Origin: Hydrotalea sp.
GTDB taxonomy: Bacteria > Bacteroidota > Bacteroidia > Chitinophagales > Chitinophagaceae
Length of the DNA: 64,000 bases
Assembly: GCA_022402565.1 (NCBI GenBank)
Contig: JAKRSC010000024.1
Span: 170,042 to 234,041 of the forward strand
Direction of reading: 5' to 3'
Positions within the stretch are counted from its first letter, which is position 1; each line of letters starts with the position of its first letter. Position numbers and translations under genes: made by a program. Shown piece by piece: positions 53,154 to 62,221 of this stretch. The notes under the pieces are model-generated. The model searched no databases, was not told the DNA's origin, and worked only from the letters and a program-made list of their open reading frames with translations.

Positions 53154-54233
53154 ATGCTTCAGGTAGAGTTGTTGAAACTGGTACAATTCAGAAATTACAC
53201 CCAACAAAATTGGATATTTAATAACCGCATTCAAGCTGTATGTGGGAAAAATGGAACTGGGAAAACCAATCTTCTCGATGCCCTCTATTATTTAGGTCTA
53301 ACTAAATCTTATACACCTAAAAATGATGCTCAAAATATTCAACATGGTCAGCAAGGAATGCGCATTGAAGGGCAATTCAACATCCATAACCAATCCTATA
53401 AAATAGAAGTTATTATTCGCGAAAATGGAAAAAAGGAACTAATTGTTAATGAAGAGCCCATCAAAAAAATCACAAACTATATTGGATTACTGCCCTTTGT
53501 GATGGTTACACCAGACGATACCGCCATCATAACTCAATCAAGTGAGTTGAGAAGAAAATATATAGATGCTCTCATTTCTCAAACTTCATCTACATACCTG
53601 CAAAACCTAATTCAATACAATAAATTTTTAGTACAAAGAAATAGCCTGTTAAAGCAAGCTTGGCCAAATAGCCCCAATAAAGACTTACTAGATATTTTAG
53701 ATGCACAATTATCGCAACATGGCAATGAAATTTATGCTATTAGAAAAAACTACATTCCTCAGCTCATTGAAAAAATTCTTTACTACTATCACTTTCTAGC
53801 ACAATCTAACGATCGCTTGAATATTCAATATGAAAGTAGTTTGCATCAAAAAAATATGCTTCAAATATTACAAAGTAATATTCAAAGAGATCTAGCTGCA
53901 CAAAGAACGACTGAGGGTATACACCGAGATGATTTATTGATGCGTATGGGTGATGAACCTTGTAAAGTAATGGCTTCGCAGGGACAAAGAAAGAGTTTAT
54001 TATTTGCTATGAAAATGGCTGAATGGGATTTAATTAAACAGCATAAGAATTACCCACCCATCTTACTTTTGGACGATGTATTTGAAAAATTAGATATAGA
54101 TAGATTACATCAACTACTTAGCTGGGTTGCATTTGATTGTGGTGCACAAGTTTTTATTACTGATACCGATTCTGAAAGAGTTGATAACCTTTTCAACAAA
54201 ATTGGTGCAACCTATCAAATGAGTTTAGTATAA
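53154..54233 (+). CDS. recF: DNA replication and repair protein RecF
   Basis: The product is 359 residues. RecF binds gapped DNA and helps load RecA. The Walker A motif is CGKNGTGKTNLLDALYYL near residue 30, the signature region is MASQGQRKSLLFAMKMAEW near residue 278 and Walker B is ILLLDDVFEKLD near residue 303. The longest frame starts with TTG at 53145; ATG at 53154 (MLQVELLKL) is preferred. A CACCTTTG box close to the ATG gives an almost leaderless transcript. A DUF721 gene follows. Confidence 0.96.
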   Translation: MLQVELLKLVQFRNYTQQNWIFNNRIQAVCGKNGTGKTNLLDALYYLGLTKSYTPKNDAQNIQHGQQGMRIEGQFNIHNQSYKIEVIIRENGKKELIVNEEPIKKITNYIGLLPFVMVTPDDTAIITQSSELRRKYIDALISQTSSTYLQNLIQYNKFLVQRNSLLKQAWPNSPNKDLLDILDAQLSQHGNEIYAIRKNYIPQLIEKILYYYHFLAQSNDRLNIQYESSLHQKNMLQILQSNIQRDLAAQRTTEGIHRDDLLMRMGDEPCKVMASQGQRKSLLFAMKMAEWDLIKQHKNYPPILLLDDVFEKLDIDRLHQLLSWVAFDCGAQVFITDTDSERVDNLFNKIGATYQMSLV

Positions 54234-54251
54234 TGTTTTAACTTGCATGCT

Positions 54252-54533
54252 ATGGGTGAATATAAGATTGGAGACGCATTGCACAACTTTATTGGAAACA
54301 GTCGACTCAAGAAAGGACTTCAAGCTGTTCAAATAGAAGAAGCTTGGGAAAATATTATGGGAAAAACTGTAAGCAAGTACACCGACAAAATTCAACTGGT
54401 TAACCAGACCTTGTTCATTAATACCCAGGTAGCACCTTTAAAACATGAATTGGTGCTACAAAAGGAAAAAATTAAAGAGCGCCTAAATGAAATTCTGGGA
54501 AGCGGCGCGGTTCAAGAAGTTGTTATTCGCTAA
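54252..54533 (+). CDS. DUF721 (DciA-like) protein
   Basis: The product is 93 residues. DUF721 includes DciA, a loader or partner of the replicative helicase in many bacteria without DnaC. MGEYKIGDALHNFIGNSRLKKG and VQIEEAWENIMGKTVSKYTDKI fit the family, while the chain is short. It lies 18 bases after recF, a common neighbourhood. The TTG at 54243 is an alternative start. Confidence 0.75.
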   Translation: MGEYKIGDALHNFIGNSRLKKGLQAVQIEEAWENIMGKTVSKYTDKIQLVNQTLFINTQVAPLKHELVLQKEKIKERLNEILGSGAVQEVVIR

Positions 54534-54540
54534 ACTAAAA

Positions 54541-54945
54541 TTAATGTGATTGTTTATCTTGAATGACTTCTTGTAGCAAGTCATTTATAGTTAAGACTCC
54601 TTTAAAGTCAAAAGCTTCAAACACAGGTAAATATCCTGTCTTACATTCACTCATCAGAAGCAAACAAGTTTCGGGAGTTGAATCGGTGCTTACCACAGGA
54701 ATTTCATTACTTACAACATCCAAAACGGTTGTTTGGTCGGAGTGACGATTAGAAAGAATCACTTTTTGAGCATAATCGTGTTCCGACATCAAGCCCTTGT
54801 ACTTACCATTTTCTAATACAATCACATAACTTGTATTTTCAGCCTTCATTAATGTGAGTGCATCAATAACTTTTGAATGTCCTTCAACAAAGTTGAAGTG
54901 AGGGCCTTTGCCCTCAATAATTTGTTTTATGGAGCGCATAGTCAT
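54541..54945 (-). CDS. CBS domain pair protein
   Basis: The product is 134 residues, two CBS motifs: VIDALTLMKAENTSYVIVLE near residue 25 and VLDVVSNEIPVVSTDSTPE near 75. CBS pairs bind adenosine nucleotides or SAM and regulate attached proteins; this one has no partner domain. It is the only gene in its direction between DUF721 and the permease. An inverted repeat (ATGACA/TGTCAT, 54998-55011) lies upstream. Confidence 0.85.
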   Translation of the reverse strand: MTMRSIKQIIEGKGPHFNFVEGHSKVIDALTLMKAENTSYVIVLENGKYKGLMSEHDYAQKVILSNRHSDQTTVLDVVSNEIPVVSTDSTPETCLLLMSECKTGYLPVFEAFDFKGVLTINDLLQEVIQDKQSH

Positions 54946-55022
54946 AGATTTTGGTGAAGAATTACTCCAAATTTCTCGTTAAAGAAATAGAGAGAAAATG
55001 ACAAATGTCATTCAACAAAATT

Positions 55023-56072
55023 TTAACGAATTTCTATCCTAGGATCTACCACAGCATACAATAGATCTGCAATCCACTGAACTACAACAAATATGGCGGC
55101 CGCTAAAAGTATACAACCCATAACAACGGGAAAATCTAGTTTTTCAAGAGCATCCACAGTTAACTTGCCTAGGCCCTGCCAACCAAAAATGTACTCCACA
55201 AAAAAAGCACCCGCTAACAGTTCAGCAAACCAACCAGTAATAGATGTTATCACGGGATTGAGTGCATTTCTTAAAGCATGTTTTTTTACAACTTGAAAGG
55301 TGGTTAATCCTTTTGAATAGGCAGTTCTTATAAAATCTTGCTCCATCACCTGGAGCATGGAACTTCGAGTGATTTGTGTGATAATTGCCAATGGCCTAAC
55401 ACCCAAAGTAATGGCAGGCAAAACAATATTCTTCCAATGAATAGTTTTACCTGTAATTGCGTCAATTTCATACAAACTTCCTGTCATAGATAAGCCAGTC
55501 CAACTATTCCAAACAAAACCAAATAAATAAGCTACAACCAACCCAATAAAGAAAGAAGGGGCAGATATACCTAGAACACTTACCATAATAGATGCTCGGT
55601 CTATCCAGGTATGCTTATAAATAGCAGCAACACAACCCAATAGAATTCCAATAATTATGGCAAACAACATGGCTACACCTGCGAGTAAAAAAGTAGGTAA
55701 CAATGCCGATGTAATTAATGAAGCAACTGGCTGCTTACTTTGATATGAACTTCGTAGATAAGGCCATTTAATTATCAGTCGATTTTCGGAACCTACAGAA
55801 TAAATGACCGACATATTTGAGCTTTCCAGTTCAGAACTACTGTAGACAGCAATAGGTGAAAGATCCTTTAAATAATGGAAAAACTGTTGATGCAAAGGCT
55901 TGTCAAGCCCCCACTCCTTTTGCATTTGTTGAATTGTTTTTTGATCCCCTGTTTGTCCAATCATCAACCTCGTGGGATCTCCTAAACCTTGAAATAAGAA
56001 AAACACTAGAACAACAACTCCAAGCATAACGCCTAATCCATAGATGACTTTTTTGAGGAATGCTTGCACCAT
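55023..56072 (-). CDS. DppB-type ABC transporter permease
   Basis: The product is 349 residues with six membrane segments. It belongs to the BPD_transp_1 family of peptide permeases. The cytoplasmic EAA-like loop is TAYSKGLTTFQVVKKHALRN near residue 255. The first periplasmic loop holds an extra region of about 60 residues (YSSSELESSNMSVIY and neighbours). No other permease, binding protein or ATPase gene is adjacent; the fused ATPase at 32.6 kb is a candidate partner. The gene is upstream of the CBS protein. Confidence 0.85.
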   Translation of the reverse strand: MVQAFLKKVIYGLGVMLGVVVLVFFLFQGLGDPTRLMIGQTGDQKTIQQMQKEWGLDKPLHQQFFHYLKDLSPIAVYSSSELESSNMSVIYSVGSENRLIIKWPYLRSSYQSKQPVASLITSALLPTFLLAGVAMLFAIIIGILLGCVAAIYKHTWIDRASIMVSVLGISAPSFFIGLVVAYLFGFVWNSWTGLSMTGSLYEIDAITGKTIHWKNIVLPAITLGVRPLAIITQITRSSMLQVMEQDFIRTAYSKGLTTFQVVKKHALRNALNPVITSITGWFAELLAGAFFVEYIFGWQGLGKLTVDALEKLDFPVVMGCILLAAAIFVVVQWIADLLYAVVDPRIEIR

Positions 56073-56080
56073 ATAATCAC

Positions 56081-57166
56081 TTAAAAAGATAAAGAACTAT
56101 TTGAAGAAATTGGTTTCTTAGAAATAATTCTTCCTTCAAGCAATTCGTACCAAACAGCACTGGTGCGAGACATCGTTTTAATTAATGTGGCATCGGCTTT
56201 TAATAGATGATTTGCTCTTACATAAGGCTGCAAAGACTCCCAATTAGAAGACACAACAAAATATTTTCTTCCCTTCTTTTCAAAAGATGCTGCAATAGAA
56301 GAAAACTCATTCTTCCACCATGTTTCTTCTAAATTTTCTTTAACTACTAGCAACCATATTGGTTCATTCAAACCTAAAATTGCAGATGTAGTATCTGTGT
56401 CTAAAACAGATGACAAGTAGAAGTCTTTTATAACTGGACCACCCTTTCCTTGTCTCACAATTTTATCCTTTCTACCAATAAAAATATAAGAGCTATCAAA
56501 GTCGGAAGGAAACTGAGAAGCTGAAAAACTTACTTCTTTACCGTTTTTTAGATACGTAAACTCAATTACCACACTATCAGGCACAGCATCTTTTGAAGGC
56601 TGCATGAGTGTTGGAATATGATTTCCTTTTTTATATGGCAAACAATCCAAAGCAGGCAAATATTGTAAAGCATACCATTGAAACAATGATGTGAGAATTG
56701 CAGTAGCAATTAGCCAATTTATAGCCGCGTAATTACTTGCCTTCAACCAACCTTTTACATGAGAGAAAATGAGCAAAAGAATCGCAAAAAGAAGAAGTAA
56801 ATCTTTTGTAAACGACTGCATAGCTGTGAGAGGCAAACAATCGCCAAAACAGCCACAGGTTTTTATTTTCCCTGAAAAAACCGCATAACCAGTTAAGAAA
56901 GTAAAAAACAATATTAATACAAGTAAAAAACGTAAAACCCATTTAGGATTCCAATACAATACTAATGCAACACCCGCAACCACCTCAGCCACATTCATGA
57001 CTAATGAGAATGGTAAAGCAAAATCATTTAAGAAATGTAATTGAAACACTTCAAAAAATTCTTGCATTTTATAACTCAATCCAAGAGGATCGTTGGCTTT
57101 CAATAAGCCCGAAACAATAAATAGCAGGCCTACCAAAAAACGGATGATATGCAAAGTAACTTTCAT
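56081..57166 (-). CDS. BT_3928-like DoxX/MauE membrane protein
   Basis: The product is 361 residues. The N-terminal half has four membrane segments of the DoxX or MauE kind (FLVGLLFIVSGLLKANDPLG) with a cysteine-rich loop CGCFGDC near residue 103. A further membrane segment precedes a soluble C-terminal domain that looks thioredoxin-like without a clear CxxC. The gene overlaps the DUF1599 gene by one base. From memory the set BT_3928, DUF1599 and folP is kept in many Bacteroidota. The role may be quinone or disulfide related (inference). Confidence 0.75.
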   Translation of the reverse strand: MKVTLHIIRFLVGLLFIVSGLLKANDPLGLSYKMQEFFEVFQLHFLNDFALPFSLVMNVAEVVAGVALVLYWNPKWVLRFLLVLILFFTFLTGYAVFSGKIKTCGCFGDCLPLTAMQSFTKDLLLLFAILLLIFSHVKGWLKASNYAAINWLIATAILTSLFQWYALQYLPALDCLPYKKGNHIPTLMQPSKDAVPDSVVIEFTYLKNGKEVSFSASQFPSDFDSSYIFIGRKDKIVRQGKGGPVIKDFYLSSVLDTDTTSAILGLNEPIWLLVVKENLEETWWKNEFSSIAASFEKKGRKYFVVSSNWESLQPYVRANHLLKADATLIKTMSRTSAVWYELLEGRIISKKPISSNSSLSF

Positions 57167-57717
57167 TAAGCTCTATGTTTTCCTTCTTCAATCAAGATTA
57201 ATGCAAAGACAGCATAATTAATAATATCAACATAATTAGCATCGATTCCTTCGCTAATTAAGGTCTTTCCATCATTTTGTAAAATTTGTCTGATTCGCAA
57301 AAGTTTTACCAAAATTAAATCGGCAAAACTTTCTTGGCTCATATCACGCCAAGCTTCTCCATAATCATGGTTTTTTTTATCCATGGTGTTTATGGCAAGT
57401 TGGAGTGACTGTTCATATAATATCTGAACAGAATCATGAGACATGTCTTCAACAATTGTATCACCCAAACTTAATTGTATGAGTCCTATTATCCCATAGT
57501 TAACAATCCCTATGAATTCACCTGTTATCCCTTCACCCACTTTACTAGTGCCAACTTCTTGCAGTGTTCTAATGCGCTGTGCTTTGATAAAAATTTGGTC
57601 AACAATAGAAATAGGCCGTAGTACACGCCATGAAGTACCATAGTCTTTTGTTTTAGCTAAGAATATTTCTCGGCATATATTAACTTGCGTTTGGTATTGA
57701 ACACTTGTTTTACTCAT
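57166..57717 (-). CDS. DUF1599 protein with internal duplication
   Basis: The product is 183 residues. It contains two copies of the same unit: KDYGTSWRVLRP and IVNYGIIGLIQL in the first half, HDYGEAWRDMSQ and IINYAVFALILI in the second half. Function is unknown; DUF1599 may be nucleotide-related. It overlaps the next gene on its 3' side by one base and is divergent from folP by 40 bases. Confidence 0.8.
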   Translation of the reverse strand: MSKTSVQYQTQVNICREIFLAKTKDYGTSWRVLRPISIVDQIFIKAQRIRTLQEVGTSKVGEGITGEFIGIVNYGIIGLIQLSLGDTIVEDMSHDSVQILYEQSLQLAINTMDKKNHDYGEAWRDMSQESFADLILVKLLRIRQILQNDGKTLISEGIDANYVDIINYAVFALILIEEGKHRA

Positions 57718-57757
57718 AAAATTTCCTGACTTACTGCAAATTAACTCAATTTAGCAC

Positions 57758-58612
57758 ATGCACACCCTCAACTGCCAAGGAAAACTAATAACAATCTCTA
57801 CCCCACTTGTAATGGGCATCTTAAATATAACTCCCGATTCATTTTATTCTAATAGTAGAATGCAGAATGAAGAGGATTGGATCGCTGCTTCGTTAAAAAT
57901 GGTAGAAGAAGGTGCTGATGTACTGGACATAGGCGGACAGTCAACACGACCAGGCAGTAACCAATTAAGCTGGGAAGAAGAGTGGAATAGAATTAAACAG
58001 CCACTAAAATCCATTAGAAAAAATTATCCAAAAGTTTTGATTTCAGTTGATACTTTTTATAGTGAAGTTGCTGAAAGAGCAATTGATGTGGGAGCTGATA
58101 TCATCAATGATATAAGTGCTGGAAATATGGATCATCAAATGATTGCAAGGGTTGGAAAATTAAATGTACCTTATGTATGTATGCATATGCAAGGTACCCC
58201 CTCAAATATGCAAGACCACCCAAGTTACAATCATGTCACTAAAGATGTTATTAGCTTTTTTATAAAAAAAATTATCGCATGTCGAGAAGCGGGTATTAAA
58301 GATATTATCATTGATCCGGGTTTTGGATTTGGAAAAACCCTTGCTCATAATTTTCAATTATTTGCTGAAATGAAAGCCTTACATATTTTAGATTGTCCAA
58401 TATTAGTAGGGGTTTCAAGAAAATCAATGATCTATAAAACACTAGGAATAACCGCTAATGACGCTTTGTTAGGAACCACTGCTATGCATGCATGGGCATT
58501 ACAAAACAATATAACCATGCTTAGGGTGCATGATGTAGCCCCTGCAAAAGAAGTCATTCGTTTGTGGCAGGAATTAAAAAAAGCCGCTGATGTATCATCA
58601 TCAACGGCTTGA
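57758..58612 (+). CDS. folP: Dihydropteroate synthase
   Basis: The product is 284 residues. It condenses para-aminobenzoate with hydroxymethyl-dihydropterin pyrophosphate in folate synthesis and is the sulfonamide target. MGILNITPDSFYSNS near residue 20 and DIGGQSTRPG near residue 60 are signatures, with ISVDTFYSEVAE, DPGFGFGKTLAHN and GVSRKSMIYK further on. The last codons overlap a hairpin that terminates the convergent FKBP gene. Confidence 0.96.
   Translation: MHTLNCQGKLITISTPLVMGILNITPDSFYSNSRMQNEEDWIAASLKMVEEGADVLDIGGQSTRPGSNQLSWEEEWNRIKQPLKSIRKNYPKVLISVDTFYSEVAERAIDVGADIINDISAGNMDHQMIARVGKLNVPYVCMHMQGTPSNMQDHPSYNHVTKDVISFFIKKIIACREAGIKDIIIDPGFGFGKTLAHNFQLFAEMKALHILDCPILVGVSRKSMIYKTLGITANDALLGTTAMHAWALQNNITMLRVHDVAPAKEVIRLWQELKKAADVSSSTA
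58574..58610 (-). terminator. Terminator of the FKBP gene inside the folP coding end
   Basis: AAGCCG/CGGCTT and TGATG/CATCA pair with one mismatch between and a 6-base loop. The minus strand continues with a seven-T run (plus-strand A run at 58576-58582). It lies 26 bases after the FKBP stop codon and within the last codons of folP. Confidence 0.8.
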
Positions 58613-58635
58613 AACTATTCATGTATTTCAATCAA

Positions 58636-59538
58636 TTATTGACCTCCTGGCATCATAGGAGCAGGATTAGGAGTTGGATTTAATTTCACATCCTCTATTT
58701 GAATATCAAACACCAAATTACTAAAAGGCGGAATAATGGGAGGAGAACCCTGAGGGCCATATCCCATCATAGCTGGAATCAATAATTTACCCTTTCCCCC
58801 TTTTCCAAAATATTTCAAACCTTCATCCCAACCTTTTATCACACTTCCGCTACCAACTATAAAGCTAAAAGGGTCATTTCTAACAGCATCGGGCCCCATA
58901 TTAGCATCAAACATAGAACCATTTTCTAAACGACCAATATAACGAACTGTTGCTTCAGTACCTGCAACGGCCTTCGGTTCTTGACCTGCATTTTCAATAC
59001 AAATCAACATACCCGAAGAATCCTTTACAGTAGTAAGTTTATTTTTCTTTGCATATTCCTCCAACTGCTTTACTTCTTTAGCTTTTTGTTGTTCACCTTC
59101 TTTGTTAAAGTCGGCTGTAACATCATCTTGATTAGTAAACTTAGCCAACACTTCCATTCTTCCAGAAATAATATCGTTGCGCTTGAAATATTCGTTGTAC
59201 TGAAGCTGTCCGAATCTTACCAAACTATCAATACTCATACTAAAAGTCATTTTATCACCCACAGCCAAATCAAGCAACATCTCTGTAAAGTTGTGCTTTC
59301 CAAGTCTTGTCGAATCAATTTGAAAATAAACTGGAATCTTTCCAAAAGAAGAATTCAATACTGAATCTTTTGCTTTTAAGATATATTCAACGTGAAGCTT
59401 GACAAAATCGCCATGCTTTAATTTTTCTTTTTCACCACTTCGTTGTAGCTTATAAGCTAGACCAGACGGGGTTTTTTCATACTGATTGCAAGCAGTTAGT
59501 AAAAAGGCTGCGGTAACAAAACCTAGAATCGCTTTCAT
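58636..59538 (-). CDS. FKBP-type peptidyl-prolyl isomerase lipoprotein
   Basis: The product is 300 residues. The signal ends in LLTAC (Cys17), a lipobox. The first part (about 25-150) resembles a degenerate FKBP-like domain; the second (from about 190) is a canonical FKBP: VRYIGRLENGSMFDAN, VIKGWDEGLKYFGKGGKGKLLIPAMMGYG and FDIQIEDV. It probably helps folding at a membrane surface in the periplasm. A Pro-rich tail ends in PMMPGGQ. It lies in front of the DHH gene's 3' end by 8 bases on the same strand, so the two are likely co-transcribed. Confidence 0.85.
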   Translation of the reverse strand: MKAILGFVTAAFLLTACNQYEKTPSGLAYKLQRSGEKEKLKHGDFVKLHVEYILKAKDSVLNSSFGKIPVYFQIDSTRLGKHNFTEMLLDLAVGDKMTFSMSIDSLVRFGQLQYNEYFKRNDIISGRMEVLAKFTNQDDVTADFNKEGEQQKAKEVKQLEEYAKKNKLTTVKDSSGMLICIENAGQEPKAVAGTEATVRYIGRLENGSMFDANMGPDAVRNDPFSFIVGSGSVIKGWDEGLKYFGKGGKGKLLIPAMMGYGPQGSPPIIPPFSNLVFDIQIEDVKLNPTPNPAPMMPGGQ

Positions 59539-59546
59539 ATTTGATT

Positions 59547-60560
59547 TTAATTATTAAGTGCTGATTGATATTGTTGTATAACTTCTAAAAAGTCCTGTTT
59601 GGTGTCTTCGAGTGATTTGCTGCTTCTTCCCCCAGCAGCATTAAAATGGCCACCCCCCTCGAAATGTTTTCTTGCAAATGTATTAACGTCAAAGTTTCCC
59701 TTACTTCTAAAACTCCATTTCCTTTCTTCATCTCTATCAACTACAATGGCACCTAAACGAATACCTTCAATAGTAAGTAGATAATTCACCAAGCCCTCAG
59801 TATCTCCTGTTTTAATTTCATAATCCAATAAATCCTTTTTTGAAATATACATTAGAGCAGTATTCAACTCATACATCACGCTCATTCTATTCAAAAGTGC
59901 ATGCCCAATAAAACGCAACCTGCTTTCAGAAAAATTATCATAAATCTCTTCATGAACCTTAGAATGCGAAAAACCAGTTTCTTTTAATCTAGCAACCATT
60001 TTGTGCACAGAAGCGCCTGCTGAAGGAAACCTAAATGAGCCAGTATCTGTCATTAAGCCAGCATACAAACATTGAGCTATTGATTCATTAATGAGTTCAC
60101 CATAACCCGACTCAACAATAAAGTCATAAACCATTTCACAAGTGGAACTTTTAGAAGTATTGCTCTCGCCAAAGGAAAAAGCTTCAACTTCTGGTTGTTG
60201 ATGGTGATCAATTAAAATTTTCTGTGCGGAAGACTGTGCAATAGGTTGAGCCATATTCCTAGTTCTACTGAGGGTATTAAAATCGAGGCAAAAGATATAG
60301 CCCGCCGATTTAATGAGCTGCTGTGCTTTGGCCCTATTTGCTTCAAAGTCTAAAACATGTTCACAACCAGGCATCCAGTTCAAAAATCGAGCCCAGTTGG
60401 TAGGAGAAATGACAGTTACATCAGTTCCCAGGGCTTTCAGCATGTGGAATAAGCCTAATGAAGAACCCATTGCATCGCCATCAGGTTTTTGGTGAGTGGT
60501 TATAACAACAGGCTGATTAATAGGTAATTGAGAATAGAATTCTTGAATCGGACGCATCAT
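59547..60560 (-). CDS. DHH phosphoesterase, NrnA type
   Basis: The product is 337 residues. NrnA-type enzymes degrade short oligoribonucleotides and dephosphorylate pAp. Metal-binding motifs are TTHQKPDGDAMGSSLGLF near residue 20, CLDFN near residue 84, ILIDHHQ near 110 and TDTGSF near 160, and the DHHA1 end has GGGHFNAAGG near residue 300. The longest frame starts upstream of a CATTTTTGCA box; ATG at 60560 or 60557 (MRPIQEF) is preferred. The FKBP gene follows. Confidence 0.88.
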   Translation of the reverse strand: MMRPIQEFYSQLPINQPVVITTHQKPDGDAMGSSLGLFHMLKALGTDVTVISPTNWARFLNWMPGCEHVLDFEANRAKAQQLIKSAGYIFCLDFNTLSRTRNMAQPIAQSSAQKILIDHHQQPEVEAFSFGESNTSKSSTCEMVYDFIVESGYGELINESIAQCLYAGLMTDTGSFRFPSAGASVHKMVARLKETGFSHSKVHEEIYDNFSESRLRFIGHALLNRMSVMYELNTALMYISKKDLLDYEIKTGDTEGLVNYLLTIEGIRLGAIVVDRDEERKWSFRSKGNFDVNTFARKHFEGGGHFNAAGGRSSKSLEDTKQDFLEVIQQYQSALNN

Positions 60561-60639
60561 GAGATTGCAAAAATGCATCAAAAGGGGCATGGTTCAAAGA
60601 ATTATTCAATAAAAGGCAAATAAAGCAGTATTTCCATTG

Positions 60640-60648
60640 TACTTTTGC
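60640..60648 (+). promoter_or_regulatory. -7 box of ndk
   Basis: TACTTTTGC fits TAnnTTTGC and lies 17 bases before the ndk ATG. The TTG that opens the longest frame lies inside it and is therefore rejected as a start. Confidence 0.6.
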
Positions 60649-60665
60649 GGCCGAAAACAACAAAT

Positions 60666-61082
60666 ATGAGTAATAGAACATTCACAATGATTAAGCCTGA
60701 TGCCACCTCAAAAGGGTACACAGGCGCTATTTTACAGCAAATTTTGGAAGCTGGTTTCACTATTAAGGCTATGAAATGGACACGTTTGACTACCGAGCAA
60801 GCTGGTTTATTTTATGATATTCACCGTGAGCGCCCATTTTTTGGAGAGTTAGTCGACTTTATGAGCAGTGGACCCATTGTAGCTGCTATTTTAGAAAAAG
60901 AGAATGCTGTGGCTGATTTCAGAAAATTAATTGGAGCAACTAATCCTGCTCAAGCTGAAGAGGGAACCATTAGAAAGCGTTTTGCTGCTTCTGTTGGAGA
61001 AAATGCAGTTCACGGTAGTGACAGCGATGAGAATGCAGTAATTGAGGGAAACTTTTTCTTTTCTCAGTTGGAGAGATTCTAA
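60666..61082 (+). CDS. ndk: Nucleoside diphosphate kinase
   Basis: The product is 138 residues. It transfers gamma-phosphate between nucleoside di- and triphosphates through a phospho-His. [13 protein letters not shown] near residue 4 and the active-site stretch [12 protein letters not shown] near residue 115 with the catalytic His are present. [16 protein letters not shown] also fits. The gene is a single unit, with a hairpin after it. Confidence 0.96.
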   Translation: MSNRTFTMIKPDATSKGYTGAILQQILEAGFTIKAMKWTRLTTEQAGLFYDIHRERPFFGELVDFMSSGPIVAAILEKENAVADFRKLIGATNPAQAEEGTIRKRFAASVGENAVHGSDSDENAVIEGNFFFSQLERF

Positions 61083-61096
61083 TAATATCAGAAAAA

Positions 61097-61134
61097 CAAA
61101 AAAGGGCATTCGATTTTCGAAATGCCCTTTTTTA
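61097..61134. terminator. Bidirectional terminator between ndk and the outer-membrane protein gene
   Basis: GGGCATT and AATGCCC form a stem with CGA/TCG stacked above it and one bulge, flanked by an A run on one side and a T run on the other. It serves both convergent genes. Confidence 0.85.
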
Positions 61135-62013
61135 TTAATAAACTCTTTTGGGATTACGCACCTTTACACGATTTCTTGTGCCAGATCCATAGAATGATAA
61201 ATCCCTTCCAAGCTGTAAACCATGTAACCTAAATGAAGCAGTAAGCTGAATTGTATAAAAAGCATCCTTATTTTTCGTGCTACCCCTAGGCCTTGAAGAT
61301 CCGGGGAAAGTATTACCCAATTCATGCCCTCGGTAACTTAATAAAAAACTTGAGGCTACCCAATCGGCCGGCATTAGATTTGGATCGGGATAGGTTTTAC
61401 TTACATCGTCCAAGTAATCAGTAAACAGTTTCCTGAAATTATACTCAAGTGAAAAAGTAATTTCATCGGAATATTCCATTCTAATACCTAACCCTCCAGA
61501 AAGATTTAAACCCATTTTAGAATATGGCTTTCTGTCTGGAAATGCTGGATATCCCTGACCTTCGGTTCGTGCATCTCTTAAGTTTACTTTATTTCCGTTA
61601 ATATCAACAGTTGTTGGATTATAAGTAAACAGCCCAAAGCCCCCAAATACATACGGAACAATAAAGTACTCCTCCTTATTTAAAATGTCATACTCTGCTA
61701 AAAAAGAGGTCTCAAAAACGCCACTACGAAAGTTCAAGTTTCGATCTTTAAAATCTTCTCTTTTATTGTTTTTATCATCTGCACGAACCCTTAAATAGCT
61801 AAACTGCATCCTTGCTTTTAATTGCTCAGTAATATCATAAGCAGCACCTAGTGTAAAAGAGGGAGAAGTTTGATTAAGCAGTGGATAACCTTGCACTAAG
61901 TCGCCATAATATGAACTAACACCTAAACCCGCCCTCATTGACAAGCGCTGTGATTCAGCATCATTTTTCAATAATAATAAGAAAGCAAAAAATAATAATA
62001 CCCTATTTTTCAA
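61135..62013 (-). CDS. Outer-membrane beta-barrel protein (DUF6089-like)
   Basis: The product is 292 residues with a signal peptide (residues 3-20, ending AESQ) and an eight-strand-like barrel: alternating stretches such as LSMRAGLGVSSYYGDL, ARMQFSYLRVRADD and TFSLEYNFRKLF, then YTIQLTASFRLHG. It resembles the DUF6089 group of Bacteroidota. The start is probably TTG at 62013, because the upstream ATG is out of frame. Function unknown, likely structural or channel-like. Confidence 0.7.
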   Translation of the reverse strand: MKNRVLLFFAFLLLLKNDAESQRLSMRAGLGVSSYYGDLVQGYPLLNQTSPSFTLGAAYDITEQLKARMQFSYLRVRADDKNNKREDFKDRNLNFRSGVFETSFLAEYDILNKEEYFIVPYVFGGFGLFTYNPTTVDINGNKVNLRDARTEGQGYPAFPDRKPYSKMGLNLSGGLGIRMEYSDEITFSLEYNFRKLFTDYLDDVSKTYPDPNLMPADWVASSFLLSYRGHELGNTFPGSSRPRGSTKNKDAFYTIQLTASFRLHGLQLGRDLSFYGSGTRNRVKVRNPKRVY

Positions 62014-62189
62014 AGCATTGATTTTAAATAAACCTTAAGGGGGTGAGTAAAAATACTCATTTATGGAAGATTTCCAACAAAGACTGTCATTTTTCAGCCA
62101 AAATGGCCTGAATTACGCCAGAAATTTATCAATCTGGTAACATTTCCTAATGGGGATAAGTCAAATTATCATGTATCCAACAATGGATT

Positions 62190-62198
62190 TAAATTTGC
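62190..62198 (+). promoter_or_regulatory. -7 box of the thioredoxin gene
   Basis: TAAATTTGC fits TAnnTTTGC and lies 23 bases before the ATG. No clear TTTG is seen upstream. Confidence 0.5.
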
Positions 62199-62221
62199 GT
62201 TTTACATTCTAAATTTTAGTT

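Noticed and set aside
54998-55011. ATGACA/TGTCAT inverted repeat before the CBS gene
   Set aside because: The loop is too small for a clear terminator and the T run is short; it may be chance or a weak signal.
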